From Actinomycetota bacterium (GTDB lineage Bacteria; Actinomycetota; Actinomycetes; Actinomycetales; Microbacteriaceae), in assembly GCA_009703455.1 (NCBI GenBank), contig WLGB01000008.1, positions 1-41,960 on the forward strand: a stretch of 41,960 nt of DNA, given 5' to 3'. The position numbers and the translations under genes were made by a program. Shown here piece by piece: positions 8,789-17,259 of the stretch (positions within the stretch are counted from its first letter, which is position 1; every line of letters starts with the position of its first letter). The notes beneath the pieces are model-generated. The model did not search any database and was not told the origin of the DNA. It was given only the letters and a program-made list of their open reading frames with translations.

Positions 8789-11185
8789 ATGGCCAAAGAA
8801 CAAATCGATAAAGTTCCTGAGCGAATCTTTGACATCGACCTTTCCAAGGAGATGGAGGATTCGTTCCTTGAGTACTCTTACTCCGTTATTTACTCCAGGG
8901 CTTTGCCTGACGCCAGAGATGGGCTAAAGCCAGTCCATAGGCGCATCGTTTACCAAATGGGTGAGATGGGGCTTCGTCCCGACCGTGGGCATGTAAAGTC
9001 TGCTCGTGTCACCGGTGAGGTTATGGGAAAGCTTCACCCTCACGGCGATAGTGCAATCTACGATGCTCTGGTTCGCATGGCCCAACCATTTTCATTACGC
9101 GTTCCTCTTATAGACGGACATGGAAACTTCGGCTCCCTAGACGACGGCCCAGCCGCAGCTCGCTACACAGAGGTTCGGTTATCGGCGGCTGCCCTTGTCA
9201 TGAACGAAGGCTTGAGTGAGGACGTCGTTGACTTCAAACCCAACTATGACGCTCAGCTATCCGAACCCGAGGTGTTACCGGCTGCTTTTCCTAATCTGCT
9301 AGTAAATGGGGCTTCCGGTATCGCCGTAGGCATGGCAACCAATATGCCGCCGCATAACATGAGAGAAGTCGTCAAGGCCGCCGTTTACCTTCTCAGAACA
9401 CCAAAGGCCACGCTCGATGACTTAATGGCAATCGTCCCGGCACCTGATTTTCCAAACGGTGGAATCATCATGGTTGGAGAGGGCATTAAGGAAGCTTACG
9501 AAACTGGCCGAGGATCTTTCAAGACCAGGGCGCGAGTAAGCGTTGAGTCCGTTGCCCCAAGGAAGCTTGGATTGGTGGTGACTGAACTTCCCTACCTAGT
9601 AGGGCCAGAGAAAGTTATCGAAAAGATTAAGGAGGGCGTTAACTCCAAGAAGCTGCAGGGTATTTCTGACGTTATTGATCTAACCGACCGCACCAATGGT
9701 CTCAAGTTGATTATTGAGTTAAAAACTGGATTTGACCCTCAAGTGGTGCTCGATCTGTTGTATCGCTATACGCCAATGGAAGATAGCTTCGGCATCAACA
9801 ACGTTGCCTTGGTTGACGGACAGCCTCAAACTCTTGGGCTAAGAGACTTACTGGGCGTGTACTTAGCTCACCGAATTATCGTTATTAGACGTCGAAGTGA
9901 GAATCGTTTAGGTAAAAGGCAAGCAAGGCTTCATTTGGTTGAAGGAATGCTCCTTGCGATTGTTGGCATTGACGAGGTTATCCAGATAATCCGTAGCTCG
10001 GAGGAAGTCCAAGAAGCTAAAACCAAACTAATGGTCAAATTCAAATTGAGTGACATTCAGGCTGAATACATCCTTGAGCTTCGCCTGCGAAGACTCACAA
10101 AGTTTTCCAAGCTAGAGCTTGAAAATGAGAAGAAGCAGCTTTTGGTCGAAATTGCTGAGCTTGAAAAGATTCTAAAGAGCGACAAGATACTAAAGGATCT
10201 TGTCGCTACCGAGCTCGAAGAGGTAGCAAAAAACTACGGAGATGACCGAAGAACTTCTCTTCAGGCCGAAGGTGAGCAAGCCATTGTCCCGGCGTCTACC
10301 AAGAAACTAGTTAATGCTGAGCTCACCGACTCCCCCTCGGCAATAACTCTAACCCCAGCGGGCAGAGTGTTTAGGTCTGAAGACAGCAAGGAGCCAGCGT
10401 CTAGGAAAGACGGGTACCGAAATTGGTTTGCCACGACAACTAGAAGTGATGTTGTGTTTGTGACAGATTTGGGAAGAATGCTCCGCACTCACGTTGGTGA
10501 CATCCCAGTCGGTGGCTACGCAATGCATAACTCTGGAACGGCATCAGCGGAATTTCTAGGACTGGGAAAGAAGGAGCGGGTGCTTGGCGTGTTCCCAGTT
10601 GACGAAAAAGTTGTTGTCGCACTTGGGACAACCTCCGGAATCGTAAAGCGAGTTTCTCTCGACTTGCCGCAGAAGCCTGATTTTTCATGCATAAATTTGA
10701 AAGATGGAGACAAGCTTGTCGGTGCAGCTATTGCTTCAGATACCGATGAGCTGGTTTTCATCACCAGCGACGCCCAGCTACTTCGCTTTGACGCCAAGGC
10801 TGTTAGGCCACAAGGCATAAACGGAGCGGGGATAGCGGGAATCAAAACCGAGGGTGAAGTTATCTACTTCGGAGTTATAAAGCCCAAGGAGAAGAACGTA
10901 GTCCTTACTATCGCCAATAGCTCCGCATCTTTGCCGGGAACAGACGGTGGTGGGATGAAAGTTTCGAAGCTTGCCGAGTTCCCAAAAAAGGGCCGAGCAA
11001 CCGGCGGCGTGAGATGCCAAAAGTTTATTAGAGGACAAAATCAAATTGTTTTGGGCTATGTAGGACCTGAAAGTTTCCAGCTTTTGGACTCCAAAGGAAA
11101 GGTAATCGCCATGGACTATGAACTTCAAAAACGTGATGCCTCAGGAGCTGTTGCTCCAGCCATTAGCTACATCGGCCGAAGTTAG
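8789..11185 (+). CDS. parC: DNA topoisomerase IV subunit A (ParC)
   Basis: Type IIA topoisomerase A subunit, which breaks and reseals DNA to decatenate chromosomes with ParE. The 798-aa product has the winged-helix core with [15 protein letters not shown], the catalytic Arg125-Tyr126 in [21 protein letters not shown], and the C-terminal beta-pinwheel. The gyrase-specific GyrA box (QRRGGKG) is not seen; the equivalent stretch reads SRKDGYRN, so ParC is a better call than GyrA. ATG 8789 has AGGAAG 3 nt before it. The gene is divergent from the phosphodiesterase and convergent with parE, their stops overlapping by 4 bp. Confidence 0.92.
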   Translation: MAKEQIDKVPERIFDIDLSKEMEDSFLEYSYSVIYSRALPDARDGLKPVHRRIVYQMGEMGLRPDRGHVKSARVTGEVMGKLHPHGDSAIYDALVRMAQPFSLRVPLIDGHGNFGSLDDGPAAARYTEVRLSAAALVMNEGLSEDVVDFKPNYDAQLSEPEVLPAAFPNLLVNGASGIAVGMATNMPPHNMREVVKAAVYLLRTPKATLDDLMAIVPAPDFPNGGIIMVGEGIKEAYETGRGSFKTRARVSVESVAPRKLGLVVTELPYLVGPEKVIEKIKEGVNSKKLQGISDVIDLTDRTNGLKLIIELKTGFDPQVVLDLLYRYTPMEDSFGINNVALVDGQPQTLGLRDLLGVYLAHRIIVIRRRSENRLGKRQARLHLVEGMLLAIVGIDEVIQIIRSSEEVQEAKTKLMVKFKLSDIQAEYILELRLRRLTKFSKLELENEKKQLLVEIAELEKILKSDKILKDLVATELEEVAKNYGDDRRTSLQAEGEQAIVPASTKKLVNAELTDSPSAITLTPAGRVFRSEDSKEPASRKDGYRNWFATTTRSDVVFVTDLGRMLRTHVGDIPVGGYAMHNSGTASAEFLGLGKKERVLGVFPVDEKVVVALGTTSGIVKRVSLDLPQKPDFSCINLKDGDKLVGAAIASDTDELVFITSDAQLLRFDAKAVRPQGINGAGIAGIKTEGEVIYFGVIKPKEKNVVLTIANSSASLPGTDGGGMKVSKLAEFPKKGRATGGVRCQKFIRGQNQIVLGYVGPESFQLLDSKGKVIAMDYELQKRDASGAVAPAISYIGRS

Positions 11186-13263
11186 GCGTCAATTCTCTCG
11201 CGCTCAAGGATGTCAGCCGAATCTATGATGAAATCGCGGCGCGGGCCTACTTCATTACCCATAAGAAGCTCAAAGACTTTCTCGGCAGCCTCAGCGTCTT
11301 TTACTGTCACTCTTCTAAGGGCTCGTTTTGATCGGTCCATGGTTGTTTCAGCTAACTGTTCGGCATCCATCTCACCAAGACCCTTATATCGCTGAATTGG
11401 CTCTTGGTAGCTCTTTTTGGCTGTCTTTAGCTTTGACAATAATTTTTCTAGCTCGGCCTGCGAATAGGTGTAGATGTGCTCATTTGACTTCGACCCTGGA
11501 TTGATTACTGTCACCCGGTGCAGCGGAGGAACGGCAGCGTAGACACGACCAGCTTCAACCAACGGTCTCATATATCGGAAAAACAAGGTAAGCAACAATG
11601 TTCGAATGTGAGCGCCATCAACGTCAGCATCCGACATCAGGATTATTTTGCCGTAGCGTGCGGCTTCTAACTCAAAGCTCCTACCAGAACCTGCTCCGAT
11701 CACCTGAATAATCGATGCGCACTCGGTGTTAGAAAGCATGTCAGCCACCGATGCCTTTTGAACATTCAGAATCTTTCCACGAATTGGAAGTAGGGCTTGA
11801 TACTCGCTGTTTCGAGCAAGCTTGGCGGTACCAAGCGCGGAGTCACCCTCGACGATAAAAAGTTCAGAAACTTCGGTCTCCGAAGTTCTACAGTCAACCA
11901 ACTTGCTGGGTAGCGAAGAGCTCTCTAGGGCATTCTTGCGACGCTGAGTTTCCTTGTGGCTGCGAGCAGACACCCTTGCTTTCGTTTCGGCAACGATTTT
12001 TTCCAGAACCAGTGCGGACTGCGTCTTATCGTCACGTTTGGTGGATTTCAGTCGTTCGTTCAAGCGCTTGGCGACAATTGCCGAGACGATGTTTTTTACA
12101 GCTGGTGTTCCTAAGATTTCTTTGGTTTGACCTTCAAACTGTGGCTCCGCAAGTCTGACTGCAACAACAGCCGTGAGACCGGCAAGAATGTCCTCCTTCT
12201 CCACTTTGTCATTTCCGAGTTTAAGTTTTCTGGAGTTGGCATCAATCTCAGCGCGAATTGCCTTGACCGCACCTTGTTCAAAACCGGAGACGTGTGTTCC
12301 GCCTTTGGGGGTAGAAATTACGTTCACGAAAGACCTGAAGTTGGTCTCGTAGCCAGTCCCCCAGCGAAGCGCGATGTCGACCTCGCAGTTTCTGGTGACC
12401 TCGGTTGAAACCATGTTGCCTTTTTTATCTAGGACGGGGACTGTCTCAGTGAACTCGGCATCACCGCGCAGTCGCCAGACGGACGTGACTGCCGTGTCTG
12501 GAGCCAAAAAGCTAACAAACTCTGAGATGCCCCCTTCGAATTTAAATTCCTGTTTCGACGCCTTAGCGCCGCGCTTGTCGCTGACGCTAATCAAAAATCC
12601 GGGTACCAGGAAAGCTGTTTGCCTCGCTCTATCCTCAAGCTCCTTAAGGTCAAAGGATGTTTCCTTTACGAAAATCTGTGGGTCTGGCCAGTATCGAACT
12701 CGAGTTCCAGTCTTGTTCTTGGCAACTTTTCCCAGGACCTGGAGTTCACTCTTTTTTAGGAAGGGCTTAAAGCTGCTGGCTGGCCCAATTTCCTTTTTGT
12801 CATCAAAAATCCCGGGCTCCCCGCGCCGAAATGACATCGCGTAAGTTTGACCATTTCGGTCTACTTCGACGTCAAGCCTCTCCGAAAGAGCGTTTACAAC
12901 CGACGCGCCAACACCGTGCAAACCGCCGGAAGCTGCATATGATCCGGATCCGAACTTTCCACCGGCATGGAGTTTTGTGAAAACCACCTCGACGCCAGAC
13001 AGTCCCGTTTTGGGTTCAATATCAACTGGGACACCTCGGCCATCGTCCTCCACAGTAACGCTGCCGTCTTTGTGGAGCTCGATGGAGACTTTTTTACCAT
13101 GCCCGGCAAGAGCTTCATCCACGCTGTTGTCGATGATTTCCCATAGGCAGTGCATGAGACCTCGACCATCTGTCGAACCGATGTACATGCCCGGACGCTT
13201 ACGAACAGCCTCTAAGCCCTCTAGGACCGATAGGTGCCTTGCCGAATAGTCTTCATTTGCCAC
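11182..13263 (-). CDS. parE: DNA topoisomerase IV subunit B (ParE)
   Basis: ATPase subunit partnering ParC. The 693-aa protein carries the GHKL ATPase motifs [23 protein letters not shown] and [15 protein letters not shown], the transducer domain, the TOPRIM motifs [10 protein letters not shown] and [15 protein letters not shown], and the C-terminal [14 protein letters not shown]. No long gyrase-type insertion is present. The start is GTG at 13263: no Shine-Dalgarno lies at a useful distance, but TACGAT sits 6 nt upstream, fitting a leaderless mRNA. Tail to tail with parC (4-bp overlap), which is unlike an operon and means both mRNAs run into each other. Confidence 0.94.
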   Translation of the reverse strand: MANEDYSARHLSVLEGLEAVRKRPGMYIGSTDGRGLMHCLWEIIDNSVDEALAGHGKKVSIELHKDGSVTVEDDGRGVPVDIEPKTGLSGVEVVFTKLHAGGKFGSGSYAASGGLHGVGASVVNALSERLDVEVDRNGQTYAMSFRRGEPGIFDDKKEIGPASSFKPFLKKSELQVLGKVAKNKTGTRVRYWPDPQIFVKETSFDLKELEDRARQTAFLVPGFLISVSDKRGAKASKQEFKFEGGISEFVSFLAPDTAVTSVWRLRGDAEFTETVPVLDKKGNMVSTEVTRNCEVDIALRWGTGYETNFRSFVNVISTPKGGTHVSGFEQGAVKAIRAEIDANSRKLKLGNDKVEKEDILAGLTAVVAVRLAEPQFEGQTKEILGTPAVKNIVSAIVAKRLNERLKSTKRDDKTQSALVLEKIVAETKARVSARSHKETQRRKNALESSSLPSKLVDCRTSETEVSELFIVEGDSALGTAKLARNSEYQALLPIRGKILNVQKASVADMLSNTECASIIQVIGAGSGRSFELEAARYGKIILMSDADVDGAHIRTLLLTLFFRYMRPLVEAGRVYAAVPPLHRVTVINPGSKSNEHIYTYSQAELEKLLSKLKTAKKSYQEPIQRYKGLGEMDAEQLAETTMDRSKRALRRVTVKDAEAAEKVFELLMGNEVGPRRDFIIDSADILERERIDA

Positions 13264-13269
13264 CTTGAA

Positions 13270-13275
13270 ATCGTA
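13270..13275 (-). promoter_or_regulatory. Leaderless -10 element of parE
   Basis: TACGAT on the minus strand, 6 nt before the GTG start of parE, matches TANNNT at the spacing expected when the first transcribed base is the start codon. The -35 region is weak. Confidence 0.45.
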
Positions 13276-13407
13276 AGCTCACCCGAGCTTTTCCCTTACT
13301 CCAACACTCTAGGCATGTGAAAATACTTCGCTTTTAGCGAAAACAGGTGCTAAATGGACTAAATAGTCTTCGGTGTGTGTTGAGATTACTTCAGAAGGGA
13401 ATCACAC

Positions 13408-13620
13408 ATGCAACCAGTTGAAGCAACCGAGCAGAATCCAGGCGGCACCTTGAAAGCGGCAGACCGCTGCGATGTTTGTGGAGCCCAGGCTTACATTCGG
13501 GTCTCCCTTGCCACCGGAGAGTTGTTGTTTTGTGCCCACCACGGCAAGGCCAACAAGGAAAAACTAGAACCTATTGCAAAGGGTTGGTTAGACGAAACAG
13601 ACAAGCTTCTAGCGCGCTAG
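13408..13620 (+). CDS. DUF7455 small zinc-binding protein
   Basis: A 70-aa actinobacterial protein of the DUF7455 type that is commonly found beside the major sigma-factor gene. After a short polar N-terminus it has a compact zinc site, Cys21-x2-Cys24 and Cys42-x2-His45 (RCDVCGAQAYIRV and LLFCAHHGKAN), followed by a helix. Function is unknown. Start ATG has AAGGGA (13395-13400) 7 nt upstream, a clear ribosome site. It runs towards gatD, and both stop codons lie in a single 12-bp palindrome (13609-13620), so both proteins end Leu-Ala-Arg. Confidence 0.88.
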   Translation: MQPVEATEQNPGGTLKAADRCDVCGAQAYIRVSLATGELLFCAHHGKANKEKLEPIAKGWLDETDKLLAR

Positions 13621-14352
13621 GCGCTGGCTTAGTTCAATTCGTGCCCTTGTGGCATAACTATCTGCCTTCTCGGCTTCTTTACTTTCCTGGCGATAGCTAA
13701 ACCGGGACTTCTTGCTAACTAAATCAAGGAATTGATCTGCCAGGTGTGGGTTAAGTGGCAGCAGCGGACCATTCAACCTCGAAGCCATTAGATTGCCCGC
13801 AATCAGTCCTTCACTGGGCCTTAGTCCTGCAAAAGACATAGAACTATTACCGAAACCCGCTTTTAGTTGAATCAGCGGATGTACTCCCTCGAAAAGCTCA
13901 ATCTCAGCCGAGTGGTTTGCGTAACCAGTCGTGAGATTATCGAAGTCGTCAAAACCAAAGCATTCCGCAGAAGCGCGTTCTTTTGTTCTGACACTTCTGG
14001 ATGGGAAAATTCCCGATCCTGTAATCAGCTTTCCGTCCAAAAGCTGAATACTCTCCCCGAGAATTTCCCAACCCAACCCAAGGGCAAAAAACGGTACACC
14101 TTCTGAAGCCAACTCGCGTAAACGACCCTGTTGGTCCCCTAGACGCTCAAGAGCCTCCAAGGCACCGGCTAAGGTTCCAGAACCGATAAAAACTGCATCT
14201 ATGTTTTCTGGGATAGAGGAAGAACCGTCAAAGACCACTACCCTAGCCTCAATGCCAGACCATTGAAGACGCTTCACTAGGCAGTCAAGGTTCCCTGTCT
14301 CGCCATTTAGTCCAAGCTGTTGTGGAAAAAGATGCAAAAAGGTGACTGTCAT
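13609..14352 (-). CDS. gatD: GatD-like type 1 glutamine amidotransferase, catalytic residues lost
   Basis: Homologue of GatD, the CobB/CobQ-type glutaminase that feeds ammonia to MurT for amidation of D-Glu in lipid II. The 247-aa product has the correct fold landmarks: MTVTFLHLFPQQLGLNGETGN start, IGSGTLAGAL, the nucleophile-elbow region FFALGLGWEILGES (89-101), GYANHSAEIEL and the GPLLPLNPHLAD end. However, the elbow normally reads like LAVCAGFQ and here has Gly92 for the nucleophile Cys, while the usual YLHGPLL has Asn194 for the catalytic His (SRLNGPLL). I read both codons directly (GGG and AAT). The fold seems intact, so a non-hydrolytic role is likely. ATGA overlap with murT indicates translational coupling. 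Confidence 0.88.
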   Translation of the reverse strand: MTVTFLHLFPQQLGLNGETGNLDCLVKRLQWSGIEARVVVFDGSSSIPENIDAVFIGSGTLAGALEALERLGDQQGRLRELASEGVPFFALGLGWEILGESIQLLDGKLITGSGIFPSRSVRTKERASAECFGFDDFDNLTTGYANHSAEIELFEGVHPLIQLKAGFGNSSMSFAGLRPSEGLIAGNLMASRLNGPLLPLNPHLADQFLDLVSKKSRFSYRQESKEAEKADSYATRARIELSQRLAR

Positions 14353-15614
14353 TTTCCACTTTCCAAATCCAGATAACCCATCAGTTTTCTAATAGCCATC
14401 ATCTGCTCGTAGTTGGTGAGCAAAGTTCCGCGCTTACCGTTCTCTTTTAGGAAGCGTACGTATTCGCTCAATGCCTTTTTACTGTCGGGCTGGACATTGG
14501 AAACTGGAATTCCTGCATAGCTAAGTCTTGTGGCCCAGTGCCAGGCACGTGAGCCGGAAATAGTGCGCACGGCAGAAATTCGCGACAAATCAATATCATA
14601 AATCCATGAAGGGTCGGGGGTTCCTTCGTCCATGGCAATCCAGATTTCAGTCTCGGGATTCTCCATGGCAACTAAAGTCGCCCGCAGGCTGGCCGGGTTT
14701 TTCATCATAAGGATCTGAATTTCCACCCCGAGATACTTTGCAATTTCACCGCGGCCATAAACAGTTTCTTGGCCTGCGATAGCGCTGCTAGCAGCGGACA
14801 CATCGAATGATTCATCAAGAATTTGCTTGGCGACTGCAAACGCTAAAGCGGTGTCAATTGCGAAGTGCAGGCCCTTGCCAGGTAGCTGAACCTGGAACGT
14901 GTCATCTCCAAGGGCTAGCAGGGCAACCCCATCGACTTCGTCCAGAACTTGAACAGCAACGGGAATCGAATTTACCGCTTCGCCCTTTCCGAATCTTGGA
15001 GCCGCCAAAGCCCCAACTGGCCACTTAGATAGGGCTTTTTCGGAGACTGAAACTTGCACCACCTGCTTATCGACTAGTTCAAGTGCCAGGTCCACAAGAT
15101 TTGCATCCGAGCCGTTAATAACCACGCCATGCGTTGCGGCTGCAGCAGCCGAATGCAACATTGAGTAAACACGATCTGGTTCGAAAAAACGATTTAGCTG
15201 GTCAATTTGAATATTTGTCAGTACTACCCAGCTAGGGGCTATAAAGGGAGAAAGAACTTGGCCATAGGCTTCATCTACTTCCAGGACCGCAACATCGGCA
15301 CTTAGATTCCCGCGCCACGAAACTTGTCCAATCACTGCCGAGCCGATGCCCTGTGGCATGTTTCCACCAGAAGGGTTGCTGAACACCTCTAACCCCTGAG
15401 AGGCCAAGGTGCCGGTGATCAAAGCAGTTGTAGTGCTTTTGCCATTGGATCCAGAAACAAAAATTGCTCCGTGGGCGAGTGAGCCAAGAGTCTTTTGTAT
15501 TAGTTTTGGCTCAATCATCAGTGCAATTCGCCCTGGCAGTGCTGAACCACCGCCTCGCAGTTTGGCCACAACACGAATTGCTTTGCCAATTAGAACTGCA
15601 AGAAAGAGCCTCAC
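14349..15614 (-). CDS. murT: MurT-like Mur ligase family protein without zinc ribbon
   Basis: MurT is the ATP-dependent ligase that amidates the alpha-carboxyl of D-Glu in the lipid II stem peptide together with GatD. The 421-aa product keeps the P-loop SGSNGKSTTT (54-63), VLEVDEAYG (110-118), the central Mur ligase region, KNPASL (305-310), and the C-terminal SWIYDID with Asp340, the counterpart of the catalytic Asp in the SWIWD motif. The protein has no cysteine, so the four-Cys ribbon normally inserted in the central domain is absent (the stretch about 183-225 replaces it). GTG start 6 bp after the sigA stop; gatD follows with a 4-bp overlap. Substrate may differ from classical MurT. Confidence 0.9.
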   Translation of the reverse strand: MRLFLAVLIGKAIRVVAKLRGGGSALPGRIALMIEPKLIQKTLGSLAHGAIFVSGSNGKSTTTALITGTLASQGLEVFSNPSGGNMPQGIGSAVIGQVSWRGNLSADVAVLEVDEAYGQVLSPFIAPSWVVLTNIQIDQLNRFFEPDRVYSMLHSAAAAATHGVVINGSDANLVDLALELVDKQVVQVSVSEKALSKWPVGALAAPRFGKGEAVNSIPVAVQVLDEVDGVALLALGDDTFQVQLPGKGLHFAIDTALAFAVAKQILDESFDVSAASSAIAGQETVYGRGEIAKYLGVEIQILMMKNPASLRATLVAMENPETEIWIAMDEGTPDPSWIYDIDLSRISAVRTISGSRAWHWATRLSYAGIPVSNVQPDSKKALSEYVRFLKENGKRGTLLTNYEQMMAIRKLMGYLDLESGK

Positions 15615-15620
15615 GAGTAG

Positions 15621-17078
15621 CTACTGGTCTAGATAGTCACGCAGCATTTGGGAGCGTGACGGGTGCCTCAGTTTAGACATGGTCTTGGACTCTATCTGCC
15701 TGATTCGCTCACGAGTGACACCAAACTCTTCACCGATTTGGTCTAGGGTCTTCTGAACGCCGTCGCCAAGGCCAAAGCGGGATTTAATAACGCCGGCTTC
15801 CCTAGGGTGGAGCGACTGAAGAATGCGCTCTAGTTCCCGCTGCAACATGGTGAAACCCACTGCATCAGCAGGAACTACAGCCTCGGTATCTTCGATTAGA
15901 TCTCCGAACTCGCTGTCACCGTCCTCGCCAAGCGGTGTTGAAAGTGAAATCGGTTCGCGTCCGTACTTCTGAACCTCAACAACTTTCTCTGGAGTCATGT
16001 CGAGTTCGCGGGCTAATTCTTCTGGTGTGGGCTCGCGACCCAGATCCTGAAGCAACTGGCGTTGAACACGCGCAAGTTTGTTGATTACCTCGACCATGTG
16101 AACTGGAATACGAATTGTTCGAGCCTGGTCGGCCATTGCACGAGTAATAGCCTGTCTAATCCACCAGGTTGCGTAGGTGGAGAACTTGTAGCCCTTGGTG
16201 TAGTCAAACTTTTCAACCGCACGGATCAGGCCTAGGTTACCTTCCTGGATTAAGTCAAGAAATTGCATTCCTCTGCCTGTGTAGCGCTTGGCAAGAGACA
16301 CCACTAGACGAAGGTTTGCTTCCAGAAGGTGGCTCTTAGCTTTCTGCCCGTCCTTGACCACCCAACGAAGATCTCTTTCCATGTCCTTGGCAAGTTTTCT
16401 TTTCCCGGCGAGTTTTTCCTCTGCGAACAAACCAGCTTCAATGCGCTTTGCTAACTCAACTTCAAGCTCGGCGTTTAGCAACGCAACTTTTCCGATTTGC
16501 TTAAGGTAGTCCTTTACAGGATCAGCTGTTGCTCCTGTGATGGTTGTGCTCTGGGTAGGGATGTCGTCTTCGTCGCTGTTTGAAAGCACAAAACCGCCAC
16601 CGGGAACTACTACTTCTTCAACTTCTTCGGCAGCAGGAGTTTCGACTTCAACGGAAGTAATGTCAACTGACTCCGCAACATCGGCAACGATGTCTTCTAC
16701 AGACTCCAACTCATCAACATCGTCTAAATCTTCTTCATCATCGTCTAGAGCTTTTCCATTTGCGCTGCCCTTGGTGCCTTTACCTTTTGGTTCTTTCTTG
16801 GAAACCTTGGATGCCGGTCCAGTAGAGCCCTTCGAGGACTTGATGTTTTTCGCACTAGCGCTTAACTTTGCAGCTTTGGATGCAGGGGTGGCCTTTGCGG
16901 ATTTTGCAGTCGGCTTTGCCGAAGGCTTTGCGGAGGCTTTTGATTTTGCGGACACCTTAGACGTTGTCTTAGTGGTCTTAGCAACAGGCTTGGCAACGGA
17001 ATTCTTCTTGGTTTTGGGCTGGCTTTTACCACCCGCGACGCGGGATTCCTTCTTTGCAGCTGCCGGTGCTTTTGCCAC
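15621..17078 (-). CDS. sigA: Principal RNA polymerase sigma factor (SigA/HrdB type)
   Basis: Major vegetative sigma factor that directs RNA polymerase to -35/-10 promoters. The 485-aa protein has a long disordered N-terminus (about 1-95 Lys/Ala/Ser-rich, then an Asp/Glu-rich patch), region 1.2 [16 protein letters not shown], region 2 with [20 protein letters not shown] and [13 protein letters not shown], region 3 and region 4.2 with [20 protein letters not shown] and [10 protein letters not shown]. Start: GTG at 17078 with AGAGG 6 nt upstream. First gene of sigA-murT-gatD, with 6 bp to murT, so cell-wall genes sit on the transcript of the main sigma factor. Promoter and hairpin upstream are listed separately. 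Confidence 0.97.
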   Translation of the reverse strand: MAKAPAAAKKESRVAGGKSQPKTKKNSVAKPVAKTTKTTSKVSAKSKASAKPSAKPTAKSAKATPASKAAKLSASAKNIKSSKGSTGPASKVSKKEPKGKGTKGSANGKALDDDEEDLDDVDELESVEDIVADVAESVDITSVEVETPAAEEVEEVVVPGGGFVLSNSDEDDIPTQSTTITGATADPVKDYLKQIGKVALLNAELEVELAKRIEAGLFAEEKLAGKRKLAKDMERDLRWVVKDGQKAKSHLLEANLRLVVSLAKRYTGRGMQFLDLIQEGNLGLIRAVEKFDYTKGYKFSTYATWWIRQAITRAMADQARTIRIPVHMVEVINKLARVQRQLLQDLGREPTPEELARELDMTPEKVVEVQKYGREPISLSTPLGEDGDSEFGDLIEDTEAVVPADAVGFTMLQRELERILQSLHPREAGVIKSRFGLGDGVQKTLDQIGEEFGVTRERIRQIESKTMSKLRHPSRSQMLRDYLDQ

Positions 17079-17100
17079 TTCATCCTCTCGCTGGAACTAG

Positions 17101-17129
17101 ATTCCAGGCATTACTAAGACCCATGTCAA
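17101..17129 (-). promoter_or_regulatory. sigA promoter
   Basis: On the minus strand a perfect TTGACA (17129-17124), a 17-bp spacer and TGGAAT (17106-17101) form the best sigma-70-type promoter I see in the window. Transcription would begin near 17093, giving a leader of about 15-20 nt that holds the AGAGG ribosome site. Confidence 0.65.
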
Positions 17130-17157
17130 GTCGGAAAAAACCGTCTGACTGGGTCTT
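17116..17157. repeat. Inverted repeat embracing the sigA -35 element
   Basis: AAGACCCA (17116-17123) and TGGGTCTT (17150-17157) are perfect 8-bp arms. Inner partial pairing between TGTCAAGTCGG and CCGTCTGAC extends the hairpin, with an A6 loop (17134-17140). The -35 TTGACA lies inside one arm. Plus-strand TCTTTTA after the stem gives it a weak terminator look, but there is no plus-strand gene ending here, so an operator or transcript-blocking role is more likely. The rest of 17158-17247 shows no gene. Confidence 0.55.
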
Positions 17158-17247
17158 TTATCATTATGCCACGGTTTTCCAGAAAGGCTTTACCTGAACA
17201 TCCGCGCCTTAGGTTCAACAATGGGATCGCCACTTGTATTCCTGACC

Positions 17248-17253
17248 TAACCT
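17248..17253 (+). promoter_or_regulatory. Leaderless -10 element of the SDR gene
   Basis: TAACCT is followed by 6 nt and then the ATG at 17260. No Shine-Dalgarno is present, which supports leaderless translation from this start. Confidence 0.45.
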
Positions 17254-17259
17254 TGAACC

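Noticed and set aside
12374-12844. 156-aa plus-strand frame opposite parE
   Set aside because: Antisense shadow of a strongly conserved gene; no ribosome site and no recognisable protein.
16537-17100. 187-aa plus-strand open frame opposite sigA
   Set aside because: It is the mirror of the Lys/Ala-rich sigA N-terminus and gives Ser/Phe/Ala low-complexity sequence with no family motif.
17116-17157. Rho-independent terminator at the sigA upstream hairpin
   Set aside because: No gene on the plus strand ends before it and the T-run is short; kept as an inverted repeat over the promoter instead.
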